Shown here: piece after piece, positions 19,691 to 28,026 of the stretch
Numbering within the stretch: position 1 is the stretch's first letter
Layout of the letters: each line of letters starts with the position of its first letter
Source: a virus
Length of the DNA stretch: 30,043 nt
IMG/VR virus record: IMGVR_UViG_3300020215_000112
Location: 1 to 30,043 of that record
Strand: one strand, 5' to 3'
Translations under genes and position numbers: made by a program
The notes under the pieces: generated by a model
The model's input: the letters and a program-made list of their open reading frames with translations, nothing else
Told to the model about the DNA's origin: nothing
Databases searched by the model: none

Positions 19691-19730
19691 GGGGGCGGCG
19701 GTGCCGCCGCGAAAGCCGCCGCCGTCCCCC
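19691..19730 (+). promoter_or_regulatory. Leader hairpins before the acetyltransferase gene
   Basis: GGGGG (19691-19695) and GGCGG (19697-19701) can pair with CCGCC (19719-19723) and CCCCC (19726-19730). Alternatively GCGGCGG pairs with the adjacent CCGCCGC (19704-19710). The two structures exclude each other. The sequence precedes the ribosome site by about 10 bases. Confidence 0.45.
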
Positions 19731-19751
19731 TCCAGCCCCCAGGAGACGCCC

Positions 19752-20288
19752 ATGCCTGGTACCGGACTGCGCCGCGCGGCGGCTCATGACGGATTCGATG
19801 TAGCCAGCCTGCTCAGCGACGCCCTGTCCGACACGAGCGGCCAGTGGCTGTGCTCAAGTCCTGTCGAGCACGGCTACCTACTCGGGGCGGACTTCAACGC
19901 CGCCTTGGAGTACGCGCTCGCCTACGGCCATGTAGATGTCAGCGACGACCTGCGTGCGGTGGCGGTGTGGCAGCCGCACCCGACCGACGAGTCCGCCGGC
20001 GAGTTTCCGCTGTTGACCCGCTCCCGCCCGGACGAGCCGTACCACCAGCTCGTCGCCCTGGCGGTGCACCCGTCCCGGCGGGAGGACGGTCTAGCGACGG
20101 CGTTGCTGCGCCTGCACCACAACTATCTCGACACCGAGCGGCTGCCCGGGTACGTGGAGGCGACCAGCAAGCGGGTGTGTGAGATGTACGCGCTGCACGG
20201 CTACCAGTACCGGCCGCCGGTGCGGGTGCCGAACGGACCGTGGCTGTACCCGATGGTCCGTGCCCCGATGTTCCGGCCGCAGGAATGA
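19752..20288 (+). CDS. GNAT N-acetyltransferase (178 aa)
   Basis: A GNAT fold: an N-terminal region (GLRRAAAHDGFDVASLLSDAL), strands around RAVAVWQPHP, then YHQLVALAVHPSRREDGLATALL is the acetyl-CoA-binding core (V-x-P-x-x-R-x-x-G-x-A, with Asp in place of the usual Gly in one position). LPGYVEATSKRVCEMYALHGYQY is the closing motif. ATG 19752 follows AGGAG by 7 bases. The substrate is unknown; members act on antibiotics, proteins or small amines. It is divergent from the GntR/UTRA gene, so it is presumably induced by that regulator's ligand. Confidence 0.88.
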   Translation: MPGTGLRRAAAHDGFDVASLLSDALSDTSGQWLCSSPVEHGYLLGADFNAALEYALAYGHVDVSDDLRAVAVWQPHPTDESAGEFPLLTRSRPDEPYHQLVALAVHPSRREDGLATALLRLHHNYLDTERLPGYVEATSKRVCEMYALHGYQYRPPVRVPNGPWLYPMVRAPMFRPQE

Positions 20289-20294
20289 TGAAGC

Positions 20295-20327
20295 CGGCCC
20301 CGCCGGTCCGATGGACCGGCGGGGCCG
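20295..20327. terminator. Bidirectional terminator between GNAT and holin
   Basis: Fifteen perfect base pairs, 20295-20309 (CGGCCCCGCCGGTCC) against 20313-20327, with a 3-base loop, between the convergent ends of the acetyltransferase and lysis genes. Confidence 0.88.
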
Positions 20328-20341
20328 AAGTGTGTGGGGTG

Positions 20342-20551
20342 TCAGGCGGTCGGCTCGTCGACCGGCCCGGAGATCACGGACGTGAGGACGGATGCCAGGG
20401 TCGCGGCGGCGGCGACACCGGCGGCACCGGCCCAGTCGATCGTGACGACGCTGGCGCCCGGTTCGCCGAGTGCACCGGCGGCGAGGAACGCCTGAGCGAA
20501 CGTCTTGACCGCCCGCTCGGTCATGTTCTTGAAGAACTTCCTGGTGAACAT
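20342..20551 (-). CDS. Holin, r1t-like (69 aa)
   Basis: MFTRKFFKNMTERAVKTFAQ opens the protein, as in phage r1t-type holins, followed by a hydrophobic AFLAAGALGE segment and a second helix (AAGVAAAATLASVLTSVISG) ending in PVDEPTA. Two membrane helices with the basic N-terminus in the cytoplasm fit a class II holin that forms membrane holes to release the endolysin. It is the last gene of the lysis-tail operon and is followed by a terminator. Confidence 0.82.
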   Translation of the reverse strand: MFTRKFFKNMTERAVKTFAQAFLAAGALGEPGASVVTIDWAGAAGVAAAATLASVLTSVISGPVDEPTA

Positions 20552-20578
20552 GGGTAGCTCCTGATCTAGTGTCGGGTG

Positions 20579-20728
20579 ATGGTGCGGTTGATCCAGACCC
20601 CGGCGGGGTGGGTGGAGGAGCGGCCGGACGCCTGCCCGGACGGGCACACGGCGCTGATCCCGGGTTGGGGTCAGTGCCCGACGTGTCTGGTGGCGTGCCG
20701 GCACTGGCGGTGCCGGGAGTGCGACTAG
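20579..20728 (+). CDS. Lone plus-strand zinc-ribbon protein (49 aa)
   Basis: Lies on the strand opposite its neighbours. The translation has ACPDGHTALIPGWGQCPTC and CRHWRCRECD, so two Cys pairs plus His make a zinc ribbon like those of other small actinophage proteins (CPNGH to WxCRxCG type). Third codon positions are nearly all G or C, which supports coding. ATG 20579 or the GTG just before; no clear ribosome site and no promoter is evident. It fills the gap between the holin and the next gene. Confidence 0.5.
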   Translation: MVRLIQTPAGWVEERPDACPDGHTALIPGWGQCPTCLVACRHWRCRECD

Positions 20729-20754
20729 GTGGTGTACGACCCGGAGCACTCCTG

Positions 20755-21039
20755 CTAGGGGCCCGGGTGGTCGGCGCCGGTGACGTGGTGGATGCGGCGG
20801 ATCTCGTCGCGCATCGACGCGCCGCCGTTGGGGCGCAGCTCGGCCTCTATGTGGGCGAGCCGCGCCATCACCCCAGGTCGGCCGGGCACTCCATCCCTGG
20901 CGGGTTCGCCGTTCCAGTCCTCCAAGAAGCGGTCGACCTTGCGCAACGTGCGGATCATCCAACGCCCTCCCAGCGCGAGTCCGCTCACCGCGCCGGCCAG
21001 GACCCCGATCGCTCCGGCGATGGTGAGGATGAGGTCCAC
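20755..21039 (-). CDS. One-helix membrane protein, lysis-associated (94 aa)
   Basis: GTG 21039, two bases after the amidase stop. Residues 3-25 are hydrophobic (LILTIAGAIGVLAGAVSGLALG). The rest is charged with a RKVDRFLEDWNGEPARDGVP motif and a coiled-coil-like VMARLAHIEAELRPNGG segment. This type is found beside amidase and holin genes in many actinophages and may be a second holin or a holin regulator. Confidence 0.7.
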   Translation of the reverse strand: MDLILTIAGAIGVLAGAVSGLALGGRWMIRTLRKVDRFLEDWNGEPARDGVPGRPGVMARLAHIEAELRPNGGASMRDEIRRIHHVTGADHPGP

Positions 21040-21041
21040 GG

Positions 21042-21953
21042 TCAGTCGGCGATCTCCGCGACGGTCGCCTGCGCAACCGCGTCCACGGACTCCGGGGCGA
21101 GCTGCACCGGGGCGGCGGTGAGCACCGGCGCAAGCCGGTCGGCGAGGCGTGCGACCTGCTCGTCGGTGAGGGTGATGTCGTCGCTCGGGTCCTGCGACAC
21201 CGCGGCGAGCACCTTGGCGGCGCCGCTCTTCGCGGCCTCGACGGCGGCGGCCGAGTTGTAGGTGCCGTAGGTCAGGAAGTCCTCGGCCGGCAGCACCAGC
21301 TTCGTCCCGTCCTGCCGTAGGCCGCTGAGGTGGTAGCGCCAGGTCTCCGCCGCGGCGGCCTTGGCGACTGCGGCGATGTCAGCGGATGTGAGGGGCATGT
21401 CGTCGTCCTCTCCGGCGAGCACCGCCCGGACGGCGGCGCGGAAGTCGTCCATGTCGAAGCTCGGGTCGGTCTTGGCCCCGGGCTGGTGCTCCTTGTGCCC
21501 GGCCACCCGGGTCACGGTGACGTCGTAGCCGGACGCCTTGTGTCCGACGAGGGCGGCGACGCCGCGCACGTACGAGCGGTACTGGACGTCGGTCCAGGCT
21601 TCGCCGGCGCCGGAGTGCTGCGCCTCGATGCCGAGGAGAGCGTCATTGCCGTAGCCCTCGTTTGGCCCGCCCCAGCCGATCTTGTTGTGGAAGCACAGCC
21701 CGGACGCGACCACGTGCCAGTCGCCGGTGCGGCTGAGGTAGAGCTGGGCGATCGGTGGCGGCGCCGACGAAGACCCGTTGAGCAGGGTGTTGATCTCGCC
21801 CGCGTCGCTGGAGGTGCGGGAGCCGGCGGTGTGGTGGCAGGTGATCCCCCGCACCGGGCCGTAGCTGTCGGCGCCGCGGGTGCGCCAGCCGGACACCTCA
21901 TGAACCTTGAGGCCGGCGGCGCGAAGGACGTCGGCGAGCCACAGCAAGCGCAT
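21042..21953 (-). CDS. Endolysin, N-acetylmuramoyl-L-alanine amidase
   Basis: Encodes 303 aa. Amidase_2 fold: the GITCHHTAGSR strand (H40/H41, zinc), GDWHVVASGLCFHNKIGWGGP, LGIEAQHSGAGEAWT, and VAGHKEHQPGAKTDPSFDMDDF with the second zinc His and the K/D pair. Residues 1-190 are the enzyme. The C-terminal part (about 200-303) is a helical cell-wall-binding or spacer region (LTSADIAAVAKAAAAETWRYH, LTDEQVARLADRLAPV). It cuts the bond between muramic acid and the stem peptide. ATG 21953 overlaps the upstream stop by one base. No signal peptide, so it relies on the holin. Confidence 0.93.
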   Translation of the reverse strand: MRLLWLADVLRAAGLKVHEVSGWRTRGADSYGPVRGITCHHTAGSRTSSDAGEINTLLNGSSSAPPPIAQLYLSRTGDWHVVASGLCFHNKIGWGGPNEGYGNDALLGIEAQHSGAGEAWTDVQYRSYVRGVAALVGHKASGYDVTVTRVAGHKEHQPGAKTDPSFDMDDFRAAVRAVLAGEDDDMPLTSADIAAVAKAAAAETWRYHLSGLRQDGTKLVLPAEDFLTYGTYNSAAAVEAAKSGAAKVLAAVSQDPSDDITLTDEQVARLADRLAPVLTAAPVQLAPESVDAVAQATVAEIAD

Positions 21954-22174
21954 CAGGTCTCCTTCGGGGTGCCGTCGAGGTTGAACCCGAGCTGGACGTG
22001 TTCCTGCACCCACTGGTCCCAGGTGAGGCTTCGGGTGGGTGGGTCGTCGATGACGTCCTCGTCGGGGGCGAGGTCGGCGATGGTGTTGCGCAGGATCACA
22101 GGCCCGCCGGGTCCGCCGATGATGCGGGCATGCCAGGCGCGGGCCCGGCCGTGCTGGTAGTTCTCGCCGTACAC
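21953..22174 (-). CDS. Small tail-region hypothetical protein (73 aa)
   Basis: Starts at GTG 22174. Short β-rich opening (QHGRARAWHARIIGGPGGP), an acidic middle, and a helix with WDQWVQEHVQLGFNLDG at the end. Such proteins occur between minor tail and lysin genes in actinophages. Function unknown. Confidence 0.6.
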   Translation of the reverse strand: MYGENYQHGRARAWHARIIGGPGGPVILRNTIADLAPDEDVIDDPPTRSLTWDQWVQEHVQLGFNLDGTPKET

Positions 22175-22182
22175 GGGTGCTC

Positions 22183-22683
22183 CTACAGGTCGACGCCGGT
22201 GTCGGTCGGTGACGGGCCGAGGTCTTCGATGACGATGTCGATGGGGAAGCCGGTCGCCGCGATCAGCGAGGCGTTGCCGGTGCCGGATGCGCGTACCACG
22301 GTCAACAGAACGGACAGGGTTTCGTCGGAGGCTGGGTGGTAGTAGCGGACGATCGCCGACGCGCTCTGGGCGCCGTTGGCGGAGACGTGTTCGAGGATCC
22401 CGCCGAACAGGGTGCTGCTCGTCGTGGGCGTGGTGCCGTCGGTAGTGATCCGCAGCCGGGCGGTGATGGCGTCGCCGGCCACGGACGAGTCGACGATCAG
22501 GCAGGACGAGGACACCCGGTACGACCGGCCGCCGGTAAGGGGGATGTCGTCGACCCTCAGCGCCGCGAGTTCGGTGGTGGTGGTGGTGCTGGTGCCGGTG
22601 GTCCGTTCGCCGCGGCCGATGACTTTCTGGGTGGCGAGGTTGACGTCCGCGGCGTATGCGGTCATGCCGGCGGTGATGGCCAC
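22183..22683 (-). CDS. Tail-fibre-associated β protein (166 aa)
   Basis: N-terminal TAGMTAYAADVNLATQKVIGRG is a tail-fibre-type opening. It is followed by a β sandwich with Thr/Ser-rich strands (LAALRVDDIPLTGGRSYRVS, TARLRITTDGTTPTTSS, LSVLLTVVRASGTGNAS). This matches small actinophage proteins that follow the minor tail gene, probably part of the tail tip. GTG 22683 follows GAGGAG. Confidence 0.65.
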   Translation of the reverse strand: MAITAGMTAYAADVNLATQKVIGRGERTTGTSTTTTTELAALRVDDIPLTGGRSYRVSSSCLIVDSSVAGDAITARLRITTDGTTPTTSSTLFGGILEHVSANGAQSASAIVRYYHPASDETLSVLLTVVRASGTGNASLIAATGFPIDIVIEDLGPSPTDTGVDL

Positions 22684-22693
22684 AGCAGCTCCT

Positions 22694-25600
22694 CTACAGC
22701 GCCCAGCGCATCGGCCGGTACAGGGACACGTCGGTGCCGGCGGCGTGGGCCTTGGTGACGCCGTTGACCGAGCGGGTGACGGTGAAGGTCTGGACGTCGG
22801 AGCGGAGGGCGATGATGCCGCCGCGGGAGATCGCCGATGCCCCGCCGGTGACCGTGAAGACGCCGGAGCCGATGCCGGTGGCGGTGGTCTGGATCTGGTA
22901 GTTCCAGACGATGCCTTGGTCGTCGCCGGTGGTGGTGTCGGGTTCGCCGATCTCGGTGGCTCCGGAGATCGCGGCGACGGACGTCCAGTCGTCCTGCTTC
23001 CAGCCGAGGTACAGGATCAAGCAGTTGTCCTCGGGGACGTGCAGGCCCGGGTAGGTGATGTCCTGCGCCGACGCGTTCAGGCATTCGGCGGTGTAGCCCA
23101 CCGCCACGTTCTCGATGTTGTAGAACTTGCCGCGGAACGCGGCCGTCTGCGCCGACGTGTCCGCGTTCGCGGCGCCGCCGGTGAACGTCACCGTCGGCGC
23201 GGCCTCCGACGCGCCGGCGATCTTCCCGAACAGGCGGGCGTTCGAGGAGTCCAACAGCAGGGTGTAGCCGGTGGGGGTGTCCACGGTGCCGGTGCCGGAG
23301 TTGCGGATCGCCGCCCAGATCAGCAGCAGGTCCCCGGACTGGATCCCGGCCGGCAGGGACGCGGAAACCGAGGCGTTGTTGCCGTGCGCCACCGTGCCCG
23401 CGGCGACGTACGTGATCGCGGCCGGGGCAATGTCGGTGACGGTCATCCGTTCGCCGCCGGCGAGGATGTCGAACCCGTCCTCGGCGTTGTCTGCGGTCCA
23501 CAGCGGGCCGGAGGTGGTGGCCACGTCGAACGACGTCGCACCGGAGGTGACCGCGGAGGTTAGTTCGGAGCCGGCGGTGTCGTAGCGTCCGGTGTCCCAT
23601 ACCCCCACCTGGTAGGGGCCGGCGGGTACGCAGTTCCAGCGGATCCACCGCTCGAACTGGTCGACCGTCTCGACCGATCCCTGCACGAGGAGTTCCGCGA
23701 CGCCGGGTGGCATCCACGCGGGCAGGTTCTCCACGCTGATCAGGGCGCCGAGGTCCACCAGGGTCGCTGCGGTGGTGAGGCTGGCGCTGGCGGCGTACGC
23801 GTGCCCGTGGAGCGCGACCTCGACGGTGGGGTAGCGGACCTCGTCCCAGGTGCCCAGGCCAAGGCGCCAGCCGGCGAGGTTGTCGAGCTGCCCGTCTGTC
23901 TCGGCGTTCAGGGTCAAAGACGTCTCGTACACGCCCACCCCGCCGTCGGCGGGGTCGACCGCGGCCAGCGGCCCCGACTCCATGACCCGCCGTGTGGAGG
24001 ATCCGCTGTAGCGGGATACGGTGACGGCGTTGCGGGTGAGCTGGTCGTCATCGGCGGGCTCCAGCTCGCCGAACAGGTGCCCGGACTCGTAGTCGAGTTC
24101 GAGGGTGGCGGTCTGGTTGTACTGGCTTCGCAGGGTGCGGTAGCCGAGCCCGAACACCTGCCGCGGCTCGTACAGGATCCCGCCGTCCACGTCGGCGGCG
24201 TCCTGCACCAGGTCGAGGAGGGTGGCGATGCGCTGCGGTCCGCAGGTGTGGGTGTCAGCCAGGTCCCCGGCGGAGACGAACGCGATGCCTTCCTCGGCGC
24301 ACAGGCGCGCGATGCGCGCGCCCGCGGCCTCGCCGGTGAACCCCGACGCCGCGTACATGAGGCGGCCCTGGAAGTCGAGCGAGTTGGGGCCGTCGGACAC
24401 GAGGATGTGTCCGACATACGCGGAGTTGATGTTCGATGGAGTCGCGTTGCCCGGCGTCCGCCACCGCGCGATGTTGCCCAGCGTGTAGGTCGACGCGTTG
24501 GCCTGATCGAGGGTGGCGTCGATACACAGGTCAGCCTGCACGGTCGAGGCGCTGCTCTGCACCGCGGCGACGGTGACCAGGTGCCAGGCGTCGTCGAGGA
24601 AGTCCCCGGACAGGCTGTCGGTCATCACGGACGCGCCGGTGGCGTCGTACACGGTCAGGGTGACCGCGGCGTTGGAGACGACGACCCGCCAGATCGGCAG
24701 GTCCCCGTACGCGACGATCTCGATCGGCGAGAACGACGCCGTGGTCCCCGACGCCCGGAACCAGCACGCGACGTACCAGCCACGCCCGACACCGAGAGCG
24801 GTGCCGGCGGGATAGCCGATGATGCACGACGTCGCCGGCGACCCGTTCGTGCCGGCCACCGACGGAACCTGACCGGAGCCGGCCGGGCCGTCACCTGCCG
24901 CAAAGGTGATCTGCGTACCGACCACGACGCCGTACTTGTCCCCGACCGCTGGCGCGGCACGAGTAGACCCGGCTGCGTCCTCCAGCGGCCAGTAGCCGAG
25001 CGGGATCTCGTTGGCGTCGGTGAGGGTCGTGATGTAGCGGTACAGTGCCGACCTCAGCACCGCGGTCTGCCCGAGGCGGCGCACGATCCCGGCCGCGTCG
25101 ATCGGCGCCCACACGTCGCTGCCCGTGGTATCCCAGCGTTGCGGCCAGGCCGGCACCTCGCCGGAGAACCGCACGTCATCGACCCGGAAGTTGTCGACCT
25201 CGACGACCACCGGGGTGGTGTTGGAGTTCGACGTGTTCAGGATCGCCCGGACACCGACGGTGCCGGCGGCGGTGAACGTCGTGTCCGTGTCGGTGACCGT
25301 GGACGCGTTGGTGGGGGTGGCGAGATCACACACCCGCAGCGACAGGTACGAGCCGATCAGCACGAACTCGACCCCGACGTCCGTGGATGCCGTGTAGGCG
25401 AAGCTGTCGCCTGACAGGGCCAGCAGCGTGTTGGTCCCGGCTACCCGCTTGGCGATCATCGCGGTCACAGTGCCGTCGGTGCCGAACCGGGCGATGCCGA
25501 AGTAGTGGTTGTCGGCATCCACGCGCCGGGCGATGATCGCCATGTCGACGGCGGCGCCGGTCGCCACCACGCCCGGGGAGAACCGTGCCGCGATGGTGGT

Positions 25601-26023
25601 GTCCTTGCGGGACACGCCGGCCAGATACGCCGACCGGGCCGTGCCCACGGACCCGAGGCTGATCGTCCCCACGCCGGAGCCGGCGTTATAGTCCGACGCG
25701 GTCCCGACGACCGTCCACGCGTGTCCCGAGTCTGACGTGCCCCACCCCGACGAAGCCGTGCGCGCGAAACTGTCGGTCACCTCTGGTATGGCAATCCGCA
25801 CCGGGGTGTTCCGGCCGATCTGCCCGTAGTACGTCCCGGTCGGATTCCGGGGGCTGAAGAGCCCGTCCCGGTTGTTGATCACCATGGGGGCGCGGGACGG
25901 GCCGACCTTCGACTGCTCGTTCGCCCGGCCGCGCTCGATCGCAATCGCCGGTTCCTTGCGGACGCGAGACGTGGTGTCGACCCACTGCCCGCCGAGCCAC
26001 AGGTCGATCCGAGGGGTGGTCAC
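22694..26023 (-). CDS. Minor tail protein / tail-tip hub (1109 aa)
   Basis: The N-terminus (PRIDLWLGGQWVDTTSRV, then APMVINNRDGLFSPRNPTG) is typical of actinophage minor tail proteins that cap the tape measure. Residues about 80-270 form a β jelly-roll. About 340-555 is a LamG-like region (LGYWPLEDAAGSTRAAP, GWYVACWFRASGTTASF). About 600-740 is hub-like (AADVDGGILYEPRQVFG, TLELDYESGHLFGELEPADD). The last 32 residues (from QTFTVTRSVNGVTKAHAAGT) are the usual C-terminus. An extra 210-aa β domain (867-1077) splits the final module. It probably contributes to host-surface binding. GTG 26023 forms GTGA with the tape measure stop. Confidence 0.88.
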   Translation of the reverse strand: MTTPRIDLWLGGQWVDTTSRVRKEPAIAIERGRANEQSKVGPSRAPMVINNRDGLFSPRNPTGTYYGQIGRNTPVRIAIPEVTDSFARTASSGWGTSDSGHAWTVVGTASDYNAGSGVGTISLGSVGTARSAYLAGVSRKDTTIAARFSPGVVATGAAVDMAIIARRVDADNHYFGIARFGTDGTVTAMIAKRVAGTNTLLALSGDSFAYTASTDVGVEFVLIGSYLSLRVCDLATPTNASTVTDTDTTFTAAGTVGVRAILNTSNSNTTPVVVEVDNFRVDDVRFSGEVPAWPQRWDTTGSDVWAPIDAAGIVRRLGQTAVLRSALYRYITTLTDANEIPLGYWPLEDAAGSTRAAPAVGDKYGVVVGTQITFAAGDGPAGSGQVPSVAGTNGSPATSCIIGYPAGTALGVGRGWYVACWFRASGTTASFSPIEIVAYGDLPIWRVVVSNAAVTLTVYDATGASVMTDSLSGDFLDDAWHLVTVAAVQSSASTVQADLCIDATLDQANASTYTLGNIARWRTPGNATPSNINSAYVGHILVSDGPNSLDFQGRLMYAASGFTGEAAGARIARLCAEEGIAFVSAGDLADTHTCGPQRIATLLDLVQDAADVDGGILYEPRQVFGLGYRTLRSQYNQTATLELDYESGHLFGELEPADDDQLTRNAVTVSRYSGSSTRRVMESGPLAAVDPADGGVGVYETSLTLNAETDGQLDNLAGWRLGLGTWDEVRYPTVEVALHGHAYAASASLTTAATLVDLGALISVENLPAWMPPGVAELLVQGSVETVDQFERWIRWNCVPAGPYQVGVWDTGRYDTAGSELTSAVTSGATSFDVATTSGPLWTADNAEDGFDILAGGERMTVTDIAPAAITYVAAGTVAHGNNASVSASLPAGIQSGDLLLIWAAIRNSGTGTVDTPTGYTLLLDSSNARLFGKIAGASEAAPTVTFTGGAANADTSAQTAAFRGKFYNIENVAVGYTAECLNASAQDITYPGLHVPEDNCLILYLGWKQDDWTSVAAISGATEIGEPDTTTGDDQGIVWNYQIQTTATGIGSGVFTVTGGASAISRGGIIALRSDVQTFTVTRSVNGVTKAHAAGTDVSLYRPMRWAL

Positions 26024-28026
26024 GCCGCGCCCAGCAACGTCTGGACGGAGCCGCGCCCCGACACCCGGACCTCGTACCGCAGCGCCTCGACGAGGGCCCG
26101 CATCAGTCCGCGTTCCATCCCGGGCTTGGGCGTCACGACCACCTGCACCGGCCCACCGCCGGCCGCACCGGCACCGGGCGAGAAGCCCCGCTTGCCCAGC
26201 ATCTGCTTCGTCTTGCCTGCGTCGAACACGTGCCCCGGCGCCGAGAAGCGAACCAGCTCGGGGCCCTGCTCGCCGACGAGGTACGTGCGCCCGGCGGAGA
26301 CCGGCCCACCCGAGGCTCGGCCGTCGTAATGCCGCTGACCCTTGATCGCCGCGCCAGTGGACGCCGAGGTATGGATCGAACTCGGAATCCGGCCGATGGT
26401 CTGAATGTGGACCTTGACCGGGATGACGTGCGGGATCAGGCCGAGACTGCGGGCCAGCGCATCCGCTTGGGCGCGAGTCACCCCCATGGCCTTGGCGGAC
26501 GCCATGAACATGGTGTAGCCGCGCGCCATGATGGCGGCGGCGCGGCCCTGGGTGCCTGTCAAGGCAACCTGCTGGTGGTACAGCGCCGTCGTGGCGGTGG
26601 CCAGCCGGCTCAGTGCGTCGCGGTTGGATCGGCCGCGCTCGGAGTTCTTGTCCAGGCCCGCCGAGTTGCGGTGGGTCGCCGCGGTGGCCTGATCGATGGC
26701 CTCCTCGAACCGAGTCTCCGCGTCGAATGCACTGAGCACCTGCTGCTGGTGTTCACGCATCCGCTCGGTGAGGCTCTTCACCTCCGTTGCGGCGCTCTTC
26801 GCCCCACCGGCCGTCTCGCGCAAGGACCCGGCGAGCCTCTTCGCTTCCTCGGCGAACTCGGCGGCCTTGGCCTGTCCCATCGCGGCCTCGGCGGCGAACG
26901 TCGCCTTGTTCGGCGCTGCCGCGGCACGGACGAGGGCGTACGCCTTGGACAGGAATCCCACTACTTCGGCGGTCGCGCGCATGCCGAGCTGCACCGTGTT
27001 GAGGAGGTCGGCCACGAAGACGGCCGCGCCGGTCGCGCCATCGGCGATGGTGTCCAGCGCGTCACCGGCGGCCTCGCCGACGCCGGCGAGTCCGTGCTCC
27101 AGGGCTGCGACGACGGGAGCCGACTTCTGGAGCGCGGACGCGATGCCGGGTAGGGCGTTGCGGACGAGGGCGGACACGCCGCGGGTGAGGGGCATGACGA
27201 ACCCGGCGCTCACGTCGAAGGCGTCTTTGAGGTCGCCGCGCATCTGGCCGAACTCGGACCGAACGTGGCGAATAGCCGCGATGGCGGCGGGCCGGAACGC
27301 CGACGCTGCCTCGTTCAGCTCGGCTCCGACGTACTTGCCGAGGTCGCTCGCCTCGGCCTTGACGGCAGGGTCCTTGAACGCGATCGACAGCCCGGCCGCC
27401 ACGGCACCGCCGGACAGGCCGGCGAGGACGCCAGCGGACACGGCGGCGCCGAGCGCGGGAGCGGCGGCGCCGACGGCGAGCAACAGCGGGGGGCTGATCG
27501 GGGCCCGGGCGAGCAGTGGCCCGAGGCGGGCGGCGAACGACATGGAGAACTGCTCGGCGCCGGCAGACCCGGACTCGGACATGATCTTCTGGATCTTGGT
27601 AACTTCGCGGATCTGTCGTTCCTGGATCCGGATGTCCTTGAACAGCGTCTTGTCGCCGGTCTTGCTGAACTCCGCCGCGAGCCGGGTCATCTCCTCGCGG
27701 GCGTCGGCGAGCTGCTGCTCCAGCCGGGCGGCGTCGTGAGCGGCGTCGGCCATGTCGTCGCCGAGTTCTTCGACCGCCTCGCCGGCAGCCTCGGCGGCGG
27801 CGGCGAGTTCGGCGGCCTGCCGCGCGGCGTCCTTCAGCTCGCCGGACAGCTCGTCGGTGCTGGTCTCCGCCTTGGACGCGGCGGCGTCGAGTTCGCCGGC
27901 CTTTTTCGCCGCGGTGCCGAGGTCGTCGCCGAGTCCCTTGACCGCCTGCCCGGCCTTCTTCGCCGCAGGGCTGATCGTCTCCCGCCCGGACAGGACGGTG
28001 ACGATCTCATGCTGCGCCACCGTCAC
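26020..28026 (-). CDS. Tape measure protein (668 aa)
   Basis: Long, Ala-rich and helical. The N-terminal 150 residues are a coiled coil (AAKKAGQAVKGLGDDLGTAAKKAG, ARLEQQLADAREEMTRLAAEF). A hydrophobic Gly/Ala stretch (LLLAVGAAAPALGAAVSAGVL, about 180-215) is of the kind that inserts in the host membrane. The end (GPVSAGRTYLVGEQGPELVRFSAPG) is the conserved tape measure C-terminal motif. By the usual 0.15 nm per residue rule the tail would be about 100 nm. GTG 28026 overlaps the chaperone frame by 20 bases; GTG 28020 is an alternative with better spacing from AAGGA. Confidence 0.93.
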   Translation of the reverse strand: MTVAQHEIVTVLSGRETISPAAKKAGQAVKGLGDDLGTAAKKAGELDAAASKAETSTDELSGELKDAARQAAELAAAAEAAGEAVEELGDDMADAAHDAARLEQQLADAREEMTRLAAEFSKTGDKTLFKDIRIQERQIREVTKIQKIMSESGSAGAEQFSMSFAARLGPLLARAPISPPLLLAVGAAAPALGAAVSAGVLAGLSGGAVAAGLSIAFKDPAVKAEASDLGKYVGAELNEAASAFRPAAIAAIRHVRSEFGQMRGDLKDAFDVSAGFVMPLTRGVSALVRNALPGIASALQKSAPVVAALEHGLAGVGEAAGDALDTIADGATGAAVFVADLLNTVQLGMRATAEVVGFLSKAYALVRAAAAPNKATFAAEAAMGQAKAAEFAEEAKRLAGSLRETAGGAKSAATEVKSLTERMREHQQQVLSAFDAETRFEEAIDQATAATHRNSAGLDKNSERGRSNRDALSRLATATTALYHQQVALTGTQGRAAAIMARGYTMFMASAKAMGVTRAQADALARSLGLIPHVIPVKVHIQTIGRIPSSIHTSASTGAAIKGQRHYDGRASGGPVSAGRTYLVGEQGPELVRFSAPGHVFDAGKTKQMLGKRGFSPGAGAAGGGPVQVVVTPKPGMERGLMRALVEALRYEVRVSGRGSVQTLLGAA

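Noticed and set aside
23801-25414. 537-codon plus-strand frame inside the minor tail gene
   Set aside because: Composition of a shadow frame (Val/Arg/Gly repeats), no ribosome site, and fully covered by the 1109-aa tail gene.
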